Source of the DNA: Elysia crispata
Taxonomy: Eukaryota; Mollusca; Gastropoda; Plakobranchidae
Reading direction: 5' to 3'
DNA: 64,000 nucleotides
Assembly (NCBI GenBank): GCA_033675545.1
Contig: JAWDGP010002536.1
Span: forward strand, 70,832 to 134,831
How positions within the stretch are numbered: the stretch's first letter is position 1; every line of letters starts with the position of its first letter. Positions 33,330-47,470 of this stretch are shown in pieces. The position numbers were made by a program, and so were the translations under genes. A model generated the notes under the pieces. The model ran no database searches, was not told where the DNA came from, and saw only the letters and a list, made by a program, of their open reading frames with translations.

Positions 33330-34785
33330 GAGATTCCAAACTTCAACCTAGACATGCTCCTGGTATCAATGTTAAGGTATACTTTAGGTGTTGCTCAGGG
33401 GACTTCAACCTAGACACACTACTGGTATCAATGGTAAGGCATACTTTAGGTATTGCTCAGGGGACTTCAACCTAGACACACTACTGGTATCAATGTTAAG
33501 GCATACTTTAGGTATTGCTCAGGGGACTTCAACCTAGACACACTACTGGTATCAATGTTAAGGCATACTTTAGGTATTGCTCAGGGGACTTCAACCTAGA
33601 CACACTACTGGTATCAATGTTAAGGCATACTTTAGGTATTGCTCAGGGGACTTCAACCTAGACACACTACTGGTATCAATGGTAAGGCATACTTTAGGTA
33701 TTGCTCAGGGGACTTCAACCTAGACACACTACTGGTATCAATGGTAAGGCATACTTTAGGTATTGCTCAGGGGACTTCAACCTAGACACACTACAGGTAT
33801 CAATGGTAAGGCATACTTTAGGTATTGCTCAGGGGACTTCAACCTAGACACACTACAGGTATCAATGGTAAGGCATACTTTAGGTATTGCTCAGGGGACT
33901 TCAACCTAGACACACTACTGGTATCAATGGTAAGGCATACTTTAGGTATTGCTCAGGGGACTTCAACCTAGACACACTAAAAGTATCAATGGTAAGGCAT
34001 ACAACTGGTATCAATGGTAAGGCATACTTTAGGTATTGCTCAGGGGACTTCAACCTAGACACACTACTGGTATCAATGTTAAGGCATACTTTAGGTATTG
34101 CTCAGGGGACTTCAACCTAGACACACTACTGGTATCAATGGTAAGGCATACTTTAGGTATTGCTCAGGGGACTTCAACCTAGACACACTACTGGTATCAA
34201 TGGTAAGGCATACTTTAGGTATTGCTCAGGGGACTTCAACCTAGACACACTACTGGTATCAATGGTAAGGCATACTTTAGGTATTGCTCAGGGGACTTCA
34301 ACCTAGACACACTACTGGTATCAATGGTAAGGCATACTTTAGGTATTGCTCAGGGGACTTCAACCTAGACACACTACTGGTATCAATGGTAAGGCATACT
34401 TTAGGTGTTGCTCAGGGGATTTCAACCTAGACACACTTCAGGTATCAATGTTAAGGCATACTTAAGGTATCGCTCAGGGAACTTCAACCTAGACACACTA
34501 CTAGTATCAATGGTAAGGCATACTTAAGGTATCGCTCAGGGAACTTCAACCTAGACACACTACAGATATCAATGGTAAGGCATACTTTAGGCATTGCTCA
34601 GGGGACTTCAACTTAGACACACTACTAGTATCAATGTTAAGGCATACTACTCAGGGAACTTCAACCTAGACACACTACAGGTATCAATGGTAAGGCATAC
34701 TTTAGGCATTGCTCAGGGGACTTCAACTTAGACACACTACTAGTATCAATGTTAAGGCATACTTAAGGTATCGCTCAGGGAACTT
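33330..34785. repeat. 62-bp minisatellite, ~23 copies
   Basis: The period is 62 bp; ACTGGTATCAATG recurs at 33421, 33483, 33545 and 33607. Central copies are almost identical. There is a partial-unit insertion near 33980-34015, and the right edge (34400-34785) is more variable, with shortened units and TTAAGGTATCGC variants. One + frame reads SGDFNLDTLLVSMVRHT, where GDFN resembles the endonuclease motif of LINEs. That resemblance rests on four residues only. Confidence 0.95.
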
Positions 34786-34974
34786 TAAAGCCAACATTCG
34801 CTCTTTTCTATCATCAGGTTCTTCGCCATCAGGCCTAGATCGAGGCGAATGTTTTCTTTCTCTCATTCTTAGTTTTTTCTTTCATTAAGTATACTTATGG
34901 GCCAAAATCAGTTTCATTTTGAACTGTTTCGTTGCCAATATTCATATACTGCTCTTTGAGTATGCTCCTTCGCC

Positions 34975-37399
<2,425 letters not shown>

Positions 37400-37514
37400 C
37401 CTTTCAGGTACGGACTAATTTACACACCAAAGAGGGCTTCGTTCATCGGAAACACACAGATAGGTTTGCGACTATGTAGAAAACCGATGTGTAAATTAGT
37501 CCGTACCTGAAAGG
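37400..37514. repeat. Long inverted repeat (29-bp arms, 57-nt loop)
   Basis: The left arm at 37400-37428 and the right arm at 37486-37514 are reverse complements at 28 of 29 positions (core TACGGACTAATTTACACA). This could be a small foldback element or a fold-back duplication. No flanking target duplication was recognised. Confidence 0.92.
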
Positions 37515-37685
37515 AACTCTTTCCCACAAAGTGAACTTTGACATGCAATTCAAGATTCCGGACACCATATGTATAGCGCCTAGATTTTTTTCTGACCGCC
37601 AAGCTGTTAAATATTCGAATTGACCTACCATTAACTTTATCATCATTCTCATCACTGTCATGCTTAAAGCAAAGACTAATACTAA

Positions 37686-37769
37686 TTATTCTATTACTTA
37701 GCATTACTCCTCCTCCTACAGATACTGCTACTACTATTACTAATACTACCACTACTGCTATTACTGCTG

Positions 37770-37835
<66 letters not shown>

Positions 37836-37866
37836 ATCATCATCATCATCATCATGATGCGCCTCT
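37686..37866. repeat. Triplet tract: ACT, CTG, then GAT/ATC palindrome
   Basis: Irregular ACT/ATT triplets pass into a run of about 11 GCT units (37785-37816), then GAT x7 and its complement ATC/CAT x6 (37817-37855). The last part is self-complementary around GATGATCATC. This tract sits where the first composite repeat unit begins. Confidence 0.93.
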
Positions 37867-38080
37867 ACGTACAAATGCTATTTTTTTTAAACATGATGGA
37901 GCAAGGAATTAAATATTTGAGTAAATTATCTGAACTGAGAAAACCTAAATGATGTAGGCTTCTCTGCTCTTTTAAAAGTTTGTTGGAGGATTTTGACGAG
38001 GATAAATTAACTTAGACTTGGAAACAAAATTTGTAAATACAATTCTGCTGCTTCCTTGATGTTTTTATCTTCTCAAACAG

Positions 38081-38296
38081 ATTCCAAGCTAGTACCCAAG
38101 CAGAGCTGTGTCATATGGTGTGTTCCAATGAAATGGACCTGAGAAGTTTTCCTGGATGGCCCAAAGCAACTGACAGCTATTTGACCACGCAGCTGTCTTA
38201 ACGAAGCTAAGTTTGTTGCTATGCTCCTCATTTGTTTAAAGAAAACAGTTTGTTTTTTAATCTCAAATTTTATTCTTGATTTTCTTTTACAATAAA
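38081..38296 (+). other. Putative duplicated terminal exon with poly(A) signal, copy 1
   Basis: TTTTTATCTTCTCAAACAG ends at 38080. The following frame (two bases, then SKLVPKQSCVIWCVPMKWT) stops at TGA near 38140, and AATAAA lies at 38291-38296. Acceptor, short open end, about 150 nt of possible 3' UTR and a signal together look like a last exon. Equivalent copies start at 39342 (AATAAA 39554), 40710 (AATAAC at 40922, so the signal is lost) and 42124 (AATAAA 42334). No upstream exon was identified. Confidence 0.3.
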
Positions 38297-38579
38297 GTGT
38301 ACATTTACAGCAAACAACTTTCATCTCTACTCATCTCTCCTCCAATCCAGACTTCCTTTTTGTGTCTATCTCTCCTGTGATATTTTCATCTTTTCTGCTC
38401 ATCTTACCTCCTATCCACTCGTCCTTTTTCTGTCTATCTCTCCTGGGACTTTCATCTTTTCTACTTATCTTTCCTCCTTTTCAGTGTCCTTTCTTCTGCC
38501 CATCTCTCCTGTGACTTTTATCTTTTCTTCTATCCAGTCTTCCTTTTTCTGGAGACTAGAGCCTACCAGTCTCTTTGAC

Positions 38580-38840
38580 TGTAGAGGTTACAATGACATT
38601 GCACTTAGTCATTGCCTCTGGGTTTGTGAATATGCAGAGGTTGCATTGACATAGCACTAAGTCAGTGCCTCTGGGTTTCTGAATCATCGCAGGTTGCAAT
38701 GACATTGCATTCGTTCATTGCAACTGTGATTGGAAAAAGCAGAGGTTGCAATGGCATTGCACTTAGCCATTGCCTCTGGCTCTGCAAACAGGCGGAGGTT
38801 GCAATGGCATTGCACTTAGTCATTGCCTCTGAGTTTGCAG
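38580..38840. repeat. Five hairpin-forming subrepeats, unit 1
   Basis: Five pieces of about 40-60 bp each carry GAGGTT(G/A)CAATG(G/A)CATTGCA...CATTGCCTCTG. In the best one (38744-38780) AGAGG-TT-GCAATGGC pairs with GCCATTGCCTCT around a 10-nt loop. The same set recurs at about 39905-40165, 41385-41640 and 42625-42880. Confidence 0.85.
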
Positions 38841-38967
38841 CTGAACGCACAAGTTGCGGCCCTGAAAGGCATGGAGCCTGAAGAGGGTGCAGGATCAGAA
38901 ACCAACAACCACTCTATGGCTCTCAGTTTCTCTCTTTGCTTTTGTCCATTTCTGTTTCTCTCAGCCT

Positions 38968-39021
38968 AACTACTACTACCACTACTACTGCTGCTGCTGC
39001 TACTACTGCTACTAGTAGTAG

Positions 39022-39104
<83 letters not shown>

Positions 39105-39118
39105 TTAATACTGCTGCT
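38968..39118. repeat. ACT/GCT triplet tract, unit 1 end
   Basis: CTACTACCACTACTACTGCTGC, an ACTAGTAGTAGT inversion at 39010-39022, then ACT x about 27. Equivalent tracts are at 40299-40500 (with two AGTAGT inversions and GCT runs) and 41770-41890. Confidence 0.95.
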
Positions 39119-40348
39119 GATGCTGCTCTTCGTACAAATACTATTTTTTTAACATGATGGAGCAAGGAATTAAATATTTTAGTAAATTATCTGAACTGAG
39201 ATAACCTATTTGATGTAGGCTACTCCGCTCTTATAAAAGGCTGTTGGAGGATTTTGACGAGGATAAATTAACTTAAACTTGAAAACAAAATTTGTAAATA
39301 CAATTCTGCTGCTTCCATGATGTTTTTATCTTCTCAAACAGATTCCAAGCTAGTACCCAAGCAGAGCTGTGTCATATGGTGTGTTCCAATGAAATGGACC
39401 TGAGAAGTTTTCCTGGATGGCCCAAAGCGACTGACAGCAATTTGACCACGCAGCTGTCTTAACGAAGCTAAGTTTGTTTCTATACTCCTCATTTGTTTAA
39501 AGAAAACGCAGTTTCTTTTTTAATCTTAAATTTTATTCTTGATTTTCTTTTACAATAAAGTGTACATTTACAGCAAACAGCTTTCATCTCTACTCATCTT
39601 TCCTCCTATCCAGTCTTCCTTTTTGTGTCTATCTCTCCTGTGATTTTCATCTTTTCTACTCACCTTTCCTCCTATCCAGTCTTCCTTTTTGTGTCTATCT
39701 CTCCTGTGATTTTCATCTTTTCTACTCACCTTTCCTCCTATCCAGTCTTCCTTTTTCTAACTATCTCTCCTGCGACGTTCATCTTTTCTACCTATCTTTC
39801 CTCCTATTTCGTGTCCATTCTTCTGCCCATCTCTCCTGTGACTTTCATCTTTTCTTCTATCCAGTCTTCCTTTTTCTGGAGACTAGAGCCTACCAGTCTC
39901 TTTGACTGTAGAGGTTACAATGACATTGCACTTAGTCATTGCCTCTGGGTTTGTGAATATGCAGAGGTTGCATTGACATAACACTAAGTCAGTGCCTCTG
40001 GGTTTCTGAATCATCGCAGGTTGCAATGACATTGCATTCGTTCATTGCAACTGTGATTGGAAAAAGCAGAGGTTGCAATGGCATTGCACTTAGCCATTGC
40101 CTCTGGCTCTGCAAACAGGCGGAGGTTGCAATGGCATTGCACTTAGTCATTGCCTCTGAGTTTGCAGCTGAACGCACAAGTTGCGGCCCTGAAAGGCATG
40201 GAGCCTGAAGAGGGTGCAGGATCAGAAACCAACAACCACTCTATGGCTCTCAGTTTCTCTCTTTGCTTTTGTCCATTTCTGTTTCTCTCAGCCTAACTAC
40301 TACTACCACTACTACTGCTGCTGCTGCTACTACTGCTACTACTACTAG

Positions 40349-40407
<59 letters not shown>

Positions 40408-41800
40408 GTAGTACTAATTATACTACTACTGCTGCTGCTGCAGCTACTGCTGCTGCTGCTGCTGCTTTTGATACTGCTGCTGATGCTGATGCTGCTCTTC
40501 GTACAAATAGTATTTTTTAAAATGATGGAGCAAGGAATTAAATATTTTAGTAAAATATCTGAACTGAGATAACCTATTTCATGTAGACTACTCCGCTCTT
40601 ATAAAAGGCTGTTGGAGGATTTTGACGAGGATAAATTAACTTAAGCTTGAAAACAAAATTTGTAAATACAATTCTGCTGCTTCCATGATGTTTTTATCTT
40701 CTCAAACAGATTCCAAGCTAGTACCCAAGCAGAGCTGTGTCATATGGTGTGTTCCAATGAAATGGACCTGAGAAGTTTTCCTGGATGGCCCAAAGCGACT
40801 GACAGCAATTTGACCACGCAGCTGTCTTAACGAAGCTAAGTTTGTTTCTATACTCCTCATTTGTTTAAAGAAAACGCAGTTTCTTTTTTAATCTCAAATT
40901 TTACTCTTGGTTTTCTTTTACAATAACATGTACATTTACAGCAAACAACTTTCATCTCTACTCATCTTTTCTCCTATCCAGTCTTCCTTTTTCTGTCTAT
41001 CTCTCCTGTGAATTTCATCTTTTCTACTCATCTTTCCTCCTATCCACTCGTCCTTTTTCTGTCTATCTCTGCTGTGACTTTCATCTTTTCTCCTTTCCAT
41101 TCTTCCTTCTTCTGTCTATCTCTCCTGTAACTTTGATCTTTTCTTCTATCCAGTCTTCCTTTTTGTGTCTATCTCTCCTGTGATTTTCATCTTTTCTCCT
41201 CACCTTTCCTCCTATCCAGTCTTCCTTTTTCTAACTATCTCTCCTGCGACGTTCATCTTTTCTACCTATCTTTCCTCCTATTCAGTCTCCCTTCTTCTGC
41301 CCATCTCTCCTGTGACTTTCATCTTTTCTTCTATCCAGTCTTCCTTTTTCTGGAGACTAGAGCCTACCAGTCTCTTTGACTGTAGAGGTTACAATGACAT
41401 TGCACTTAGTCATTGCCTCTGGGTTTGTGAATATGCAGAGGTTGCATTGACATAGCACTAAGTCAGTGCCTCTGGGTTTCTGAATCATCGCAGGTTGCAA
41501 TGACATTGCATTCGTTCATTGCAACTGTGATTGGAAAAAGCAGAGGTTGCAATGGCATTGCACTTAGCCATTGCCTCTGGCTCTGCAAACAGGCGGAGGT
41601 TGCAATGGCATTGCACTTAGTCATTGCCTCTGAGTTTGCAGCTGAACGCACAAGTTGCGGCCCTGAAAGGCATGGAGCCTGAAGAGGGTGCAGGATCAGA
41701 AACCAACAACCACTCTATGGCTCTCAGTTTCTCTCTTTGCTTTTGTCCATTTCTGTTTCTCTCAGCCTAACTACTACTACCACTACTACTGCTACTACTG

Positions 41801-41881
<81 letters not shown>

Positions 41882-42950
41882 TTAATACTGCTGCTGATGC
41901 TGATGCTGCCTTCGTACCAATACTATTTTTTTAACATGATGGAGCAAGGAATTAAATATTTGAGTAAATTATCTGAACTGAGATAACCTATTTGATGTAG
42001 GCTACTCCGCTCTTATAAAAGGCTGTTGGAGGATTTTGACGAGGATAAATTAACTTAAGCTTGAAAACAAAAATTGTAAATACAATTCTGCTGCTTCCAT
42101 GATGTTTTTATCTTCTCAAACAGATTCCAAGCTAGTACCCAAGCAGAGCTGTCTCATATGGTGTGTTCCAATGAAATGGACCTGAGAAGTTTTCCTGGAT
42201 GGCGCAAAGCAACTGACAGCAATTTGACCATGCAGCTGTCTTAACGAAGCTAAGTTTGTTTCTATGCTCCTCATTTGTTTAAAGAAAACAGTTTCTTTTT
42301 TAATCTCAAATTTTATTCTTGATTTTCTTTTACAATAAAGTGTACATTTACAGCAAACAACTTTCATCTCTACTCATCTTTCCTCCTATCCAGTCTTCCT
42401 TTTTGTGTCTATCTCTCCTGTGATTTTCATCTTTTCTACTCATCTTTCCTCAAATCCACTCGTCCTTTTTCTGTCTATCTCTCCTGCGACTTTCATCTTT
42501 TCTACCTATCTTTCCTCCTATTCAGTGTCCATTCTTCTGCCCATCTCTCCTGTGACTTTCATCTTTTCTTCTATCCAGTCTTCCTTTTTCTGGAGACTAG
42601 AGCCTACCAGTCTCTTTGACTGTAGAGGTTACAATGACATTGCACTTAGTCATTGCCTCTGGGTTTGTGAATATGCAGAGGTTGCATTGACATAGCACTA
42701 AGTCAGTGCCTCTGGGTTTCTGAATCATCGCAGGTTGCAATGACATTGCATTCGTTCATTGTAACTGTGATTGGAAAAAGCAGAGGTTGCAATGGCATTG
42801 CACTGAGCCATTGCCTCTGGCTCTGCAAACAGTCGGAGGTTGCAATGACATTGCACTTAGTCATTGCCTCTGAGTTTGCAGCTGAACGCACAAGTTGCGG
42901 CTCTGAAAGGCATGGAGCCTGAAGAGGGTGCATGATCAGAAACCAACTCT

Positions 42951-44200
42951 ATGGCTCTGTTTCCTCTTTGCTTTTGTCCAATTCTGTTTCTTTCAGATTT
43001 TCTCTTTCCTTTTTTTTTCTCCTACCAGCTAGCTTCTGACTTCTTAACTTCTCTCCTTCTTTTCCTCCTACTCGCTTTCCTCGAAATCTTTTCTTCCTTT
43101 TCCTCCGACCCTTCTCTTTCTATTCTCCTACCCGCTTTCCTCCGACCCTGCTTTTTCTTTCCCTCCTATTGACTTACCTCTGACACTTCTCTTCCTCTTC
43201 CTCCTACCCGCTTTCCTCAGACCCTTCTCTTTCTTTTCCTCTTACTGACTTACCTCCGACCCTTCTCTTTCTTTTCCTCCTACGGACTTACCTCCAACTC
43301 TTCTTTTTCTTTTCCTCCTACCCGCTTTCCTCCGACCCTTCTCTTTCTTTTCCTCCTACCCGCTTTCCTCCGACCCTTCTCTTTCTTTTCCTCCTACCCG
43401 CTTTCCTCCAACCCTTCTCTTTCTTTTCCTCCTACCCGCTTTCCTCCAACCCTTCTCTTTCTTTTCCTCCTACCCGCTTTCATCCAACCCTTCTCTTCCT
43501 TTTCCTCCTACCCGCTTTCATCCAACCCTGCTCTTTCTTTTCCTCCTACCCGCTTTCATCCAACTCTTCTCTTTCTTTTCCTCCTACCCGCTTTCCTCCG
43601 ACCCTTCTCTTTCTTTTCCTCCTACCCACTTTCCTCCGACCCTTCTCTTTCTTTTCCTCCTACCCGCTTTCATCCAACTCTTCTCTTCCTTTTCCTCCTA
43701 CCCGCTTTCATCCAACCCTTCTCTTTCTTTTCCTCCTACCCGCTTTCCTCCGACCCTTCTCTTTCTTTTCCTCCTACCCGCTTTCCTCCAACCCTTCTCT
43801 TTCTTTTCCTCCTACCCGCTTTCCTCCGACCCTTCTCTTTCTTTTCCTCCTACCCGCTTTCATCCAACTCTTCTCTTCCTTTTCCTCCTACCCGCTTTCC
43901 TCCGACCCTTCTCTTTCTTTTCCTCCTACCCGCTTTCCTCCGACCCTTCTCTTTCTTTTCCTCCTACCCGCTTTCCTCCGACCCTTCTCTTTCTTTTCCT
44001 CCTACCCGCTTTCCTCAGACCCTTCTCTTTCTTTTCCTCCTACCCGCTTTCCTCCGACCCTTCTCTTTCTTTTCCTCCTACGGACTTACCTCCAACTCTT
44101 CTTTTTCTTTTCCTCCTACCCGCTTTCCTCCGACACTTCTCTTTCTATTCCTCCTACCCGCTTTCCTCCGACCCTTCTCTTTCTTTTCCTCCTACCCTAG
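42951..44200. repeat. 38-bp homopyrimidine minisatellite, ~31 copies
   Basis: The period is 38 bp; TACCCGCTTTCCTCCGACCC recurs, followed by TTCTCTTTCTTTTCCTCC. The + strand is about 90% pyrimidine for 1.2 kb, with purines almost only in TACCCG and CCGACCC/CCAACCC. Variants (CTCCG/CTCCA/CATCC, ACCCG/ACGGA) are shared by neighbouring copies. Confidence 0.95.
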
Positions 44201-45170
44201 AATGTATGGCCTCAAATTTCCTCCCCCTTTTTTTCCTCTATCCTATGATTTGTATTAAATCTGATATAGATCAGCGGCCTCAAGTCTTCTTTTTTCTTTT
44301 CTTTTTTCTCCTACCCTGTTGTCCCTTTGCCTTCTCTTCCATTTTCTTCTATCCGCTGGTTTTACCTTGATTTTCTTTAATCGGTGTCAAATCAATGGCC
44401 TCCAGTCTTTCTTCCTTTATCTTCTATCCGATGACTTTTCATAGTTTACTTTAATTCCTTTATAATTTATCAATCAGTGCATTTCTTCCTTTTTCTTTTT
44501 ACTTGCTCCTCCACCGTTTTTTTTTTCAAAACTGACATCCAGTTTTATACTTTTTTCCTCCATTTTATGTCTTCCTCTAGGTCACTTCTGATTTCCCAAA
44601 TTGGTGATCTTTTCCCCCCTACGTAATGGTGTCTATCCCTTTTCTTCATTATTTTTTCTTTTTTTTTACATTTATCCAATGGCTTCAAGTAGTTATACAC
44701 TGTTATCCTTTGATTTATCTCCTCTTGCCATTCTTTTTCTTACTTGTCCTCCTACTTCATGATCTCCCTATATATCTCTTTTCTCTTGAATTTCTATTTG
44801 TAGCATCAAATCTAAGATTAGTCCATGCCTGAAATCTTTTAGTTTTAGTTAAGATAGCTTTGCCCCAAAGAGGTTTTAATCGCTACATAAACTGCTATAA
44901 AGTTCTTTCCCTAAATTTCTCCCCAAGTCTCTCCCAGTGGACCGAGAGTTGTGGTCGGTGTGACTGGTCATCCCCTCTCCTTGGACAACTGAAGAATCCA
45001 GAACCAACGTTTAGGATCTCTTCTCTATTCCTGCGTAATATGATGTAAAAATGGTTAAAAATATGGCTTTAAAAGCCTACAAACTTAAACATTATACTGT
45101 TTAATCTTGTCTTCTTTAATAAGATAAATATAGAGATTATAAGCTAATCACGTGCTTAGTCTTATCCTTC
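44201..45170. other. Pyrimidine-rich decay zone, no gene
   Basis: The T/C-rich character fades from 44200 to 44830, with degenerate TTTTCTTCTATCCG-like words that look like mutated relatives of the neighbouring arrays. 44830-45170 is unique. No exon is supported. Confidence 0.45.
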
Positions 45171-45227
45171 TTTGTTAGATTTGAGAAGATTTTGCATGAT
45201 AAACTCCTCGTTTCAAGCGGCAAAAGT

Positions 45228-45475
45228 TGAGAAATTACATCGTTATGTGCGAATGTCGTTTATCACTCGTGAATATTCCACCAGGAGGCTGAGGGTATTG
45301 AACATTCACCCTGATATCTACAGCAACATCTTCGCGCGTTCCAGTCCTAGAACAAGGGTATGTGAGTTAAAAGCCTCATCTTCTCATTTCCCAAATTGCC
45401 CGATGGGGGCTAAGTTTTTTAATTCAGCACTAGGCCTGAGATCACCGTGTTGTGAAAAGGGCTTCATGGAATGAA
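45228..45475 (+). mobile_element. SINE-like module copy
   Basis: AATTACATCGTTATGTGCGA at about 45233 is shared with 46293 (GGTTACATCAACATGTGCCGA). It is followed by GCCTCATCTTCTCATTTCCC, TTGCCCGATGGGGGCTAAG and GGCCTGAGATCACCGTGTTG. Confidence 0.5.
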
Positions 45476-45719
45476 CTGTTATGTTCGTTTTTTTTTTTTT
45501 AAGTAAATGTTTAGGTTCAATCCTTACCTTACCTTACAACCAGTTTCTTGTGTTCTGCTCTATAATTTTAAAACATTTCCTCGCTTAACCATGTCTCTAT
45601 GTATCTGAATGACTCCCTTTTCTTTTCTGAATGTCTGTCTGTCTGTCTCTTTCTCTTTCTCTCTCTCTCTATCTTAACTTCCTTGTCCTTGAACTGTTTT
45701 TTCGTCCCTTTATTAGATT

Positions 45720-45895
45720 CTGCATGTTGTTGATGCAAAGTAACATCTTCGTGTGTTCGAGTAGCACATCGTCCCAATGTAAGCCCCATCTTTTCAGTTT
45801 CCGCTATGCCCGACGGAGGCTTAGTTTCTATAAATATAGTGAAAGGCCTGGGATCACCATGATCTGAACGGGCTTCATAAGACTAGCAACTCTCT
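45720..45895 (+). mobile_element. SINE-like module copy
   Basis: GTGTTCGAGTAGCAC (B-box-like), GCCCCATCTTTTCAGTTTCC, TATGCCCGACGGAGGCTTAG and GGCCTGGGATCACCATGATC. This is the best-preserved core in the window. Confidence 0.55.
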
Positions 45896-45995
45896 TATGT
45901 TTCTTTAAAAATAAAAAAAGAAACATTTTAAGTTGCAACATTGCTTTTTGTTGTTTACATTTCGTTATTTTATTACATCTCCTCCTCCTTCAATC

Positions 45996-46112
<117 letters not shown>

Positions 46113-46259
46113 TCTCTTAATTATGCCATCGACATCAGAGTAAATTATTACAATAATATATGTTGTTGTTGCTCTCCAACCAGTTTATCTCTCCTGATCC
46201 CTTTTCCCTCCTCCCAGCTTGACCTTGACCTTGACATCGGAGAAAAGGGACAGAAACTC

Positions 46260-46555
46260 TTGATGTGTATCCTCATGAGACTAAAGTTCAAAGGTTACAT
46301 CAACATGTGCCGATATCGCCATGAAATAAAATCACTCATGAAGATTTTGTACAGAGACTGGTGACTACGGGCATAGAGCATCACCCCGGATATCTGTAGG
46401 AAAATCATTGCGAGGAAAATCTGACACTGTCAGTAGGTGAGTTTCAACTCTTCTCCATTCAAGTAATGTGTTTCTCTAAGGGACTAAGTTTCGATACAGT
46501 ACAGGGCCAGAAATCATAGTGTTGTCAACCTGCTTTATGAAAATAGGAATCCTTT
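46260..46555 (+). mobile_element. Degenerate SINE-like module copy
   Basis: GGTTACATCAACATGTGCCG, CACCCCGGATATCTGTAGG (compare CACCCTGATATCTACAG at about 45308), GGACTAAGTTTCGATACAGT and CAGAAATCATAGTGTTGT. Confidence 0.4.
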
Positions 46556-46559
46556 AAAT

Positions 46560-47318
46560 ATACTTCTTTTAAAAAAAAATTAATATGATTATTTTAAATA
46601 TTTCTTTTCTAATAAACACTTTGTTTTTTTCTCTTTTATATTTTTTATTACATCTCCTACTCCTTCAGCTCTCTGGAAAAGTGTATAGAACAGAGTGGAA
46701 AAGATGGGTAAGGTGATGAACAAAATTCTAGAGTTACTCAACATAAAACTCTCGTAAACCCATGCATGGTTTCGCGTAGCTTTGTTATTCACTTGCATCG
46801 AAAAATAACATTTACGAGATTTAGTACGACAACTTAAAACAGTACTAAGCATTTTGGGGTTACAAAAAAATCGTTATTTAATATTTCAAGTTCATCCCTT
46901 AACCTATCTCAAGTAAAATTAAGATGATTAATCGGAATATTTTTTTTTATATTCTACTATAATTGAGGAAGAATACAAACGGGTTCGAGACAATTTTTTG
47001 TTAAAAAAATAAATGCAGTAAAGATAATAGGCGCTAAAGAGAAATAAAGTTTGCATTATAAAACCTCTACTGATGAACACTTACCTCTATGGAGAAAAGA
47101 ACTTCTGTCACAATAAGCCCAGCATTGGCCAATAGGTATAAATTGTTTTGCGTGGGTCGTTGACAGCAGCAGATTTATAAAGAGGGAATAAATCTACAGG
47201 TGTCCATGGTGTAACAGTATAACTTATGTTGGAAGCGTCCCCTACACTCCCACACCTGAAGACGCGAAATGTTCAATAATTATTAAAGAAGACAAATCTC
47301 ACACAAGATGATGTTCCG
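46560..47318. other. Unique DNA, nothing recognised
   Basis: No supportable exon or repeat. Confidence 0.4.
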
Positions 47319-47470
47319 TTGCGCTTTATGAAAACCATCCGAGTGGTAATTGTCACTGACTCATCAAACTGGGGTTCTGTAGAAGGCACAGTCAAACTTC
47401 AACTCGGAATCTGTGCCAACCGAATGTTTTCTTCTGAAAACAATCCATTTTGCTTTCAATCTTTTCATGC
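47319..47470 (+). CDS. Weak exon-like island
   Basis: LRFMKTIRVVIVTDSSNWGS followed by VEGTVKLQLGICANRMFSS reads like alternating beta-strands and has an AG just upstream (CACACAAG at about 47307). No family is recognised with confidence and no donor is fixed. It may be chance. Confidence 0.2.

Larger units (their letters stand above)
37867..42950. repeat. Composite higher-order tandem array, four 1.2-1.5 kb units
   Basis: The marker ATGATGGAGCAAGGAATTAA recurs near 37893, 39154, 40521 and 41936. GGAGACTAGAGCCTACCAGT recurs at 38551, 39878, 41352 and 42592. Each unit has, in order: the marker block, a putative acceptor plus short coding end plus poly(A) signal, a CT-rich ladder of about 66-bp or shorter pieces, five hairpin-like TTGCAATG...CATTGC subrepeats, a TTTCTCTCTTTGC segment and a triplet (ACT/GCT) tract. 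Unit lengths differ (about 1327, 1474 and 1240 bp between markers) because the CT ladder and triplet tract vary. Minus-strand 62-codon frames are identical in three units, which reflects recent duplication. Confidence 0.95.

Noticed and set aside
38662..42933. Identical 60-62 codon frames on both strands in the composite units
   Set aside because: Identity reflects recent tandem duplication of whole units including their non-coding parts. The frames lie on the hairpin subrepeats and have no domain.
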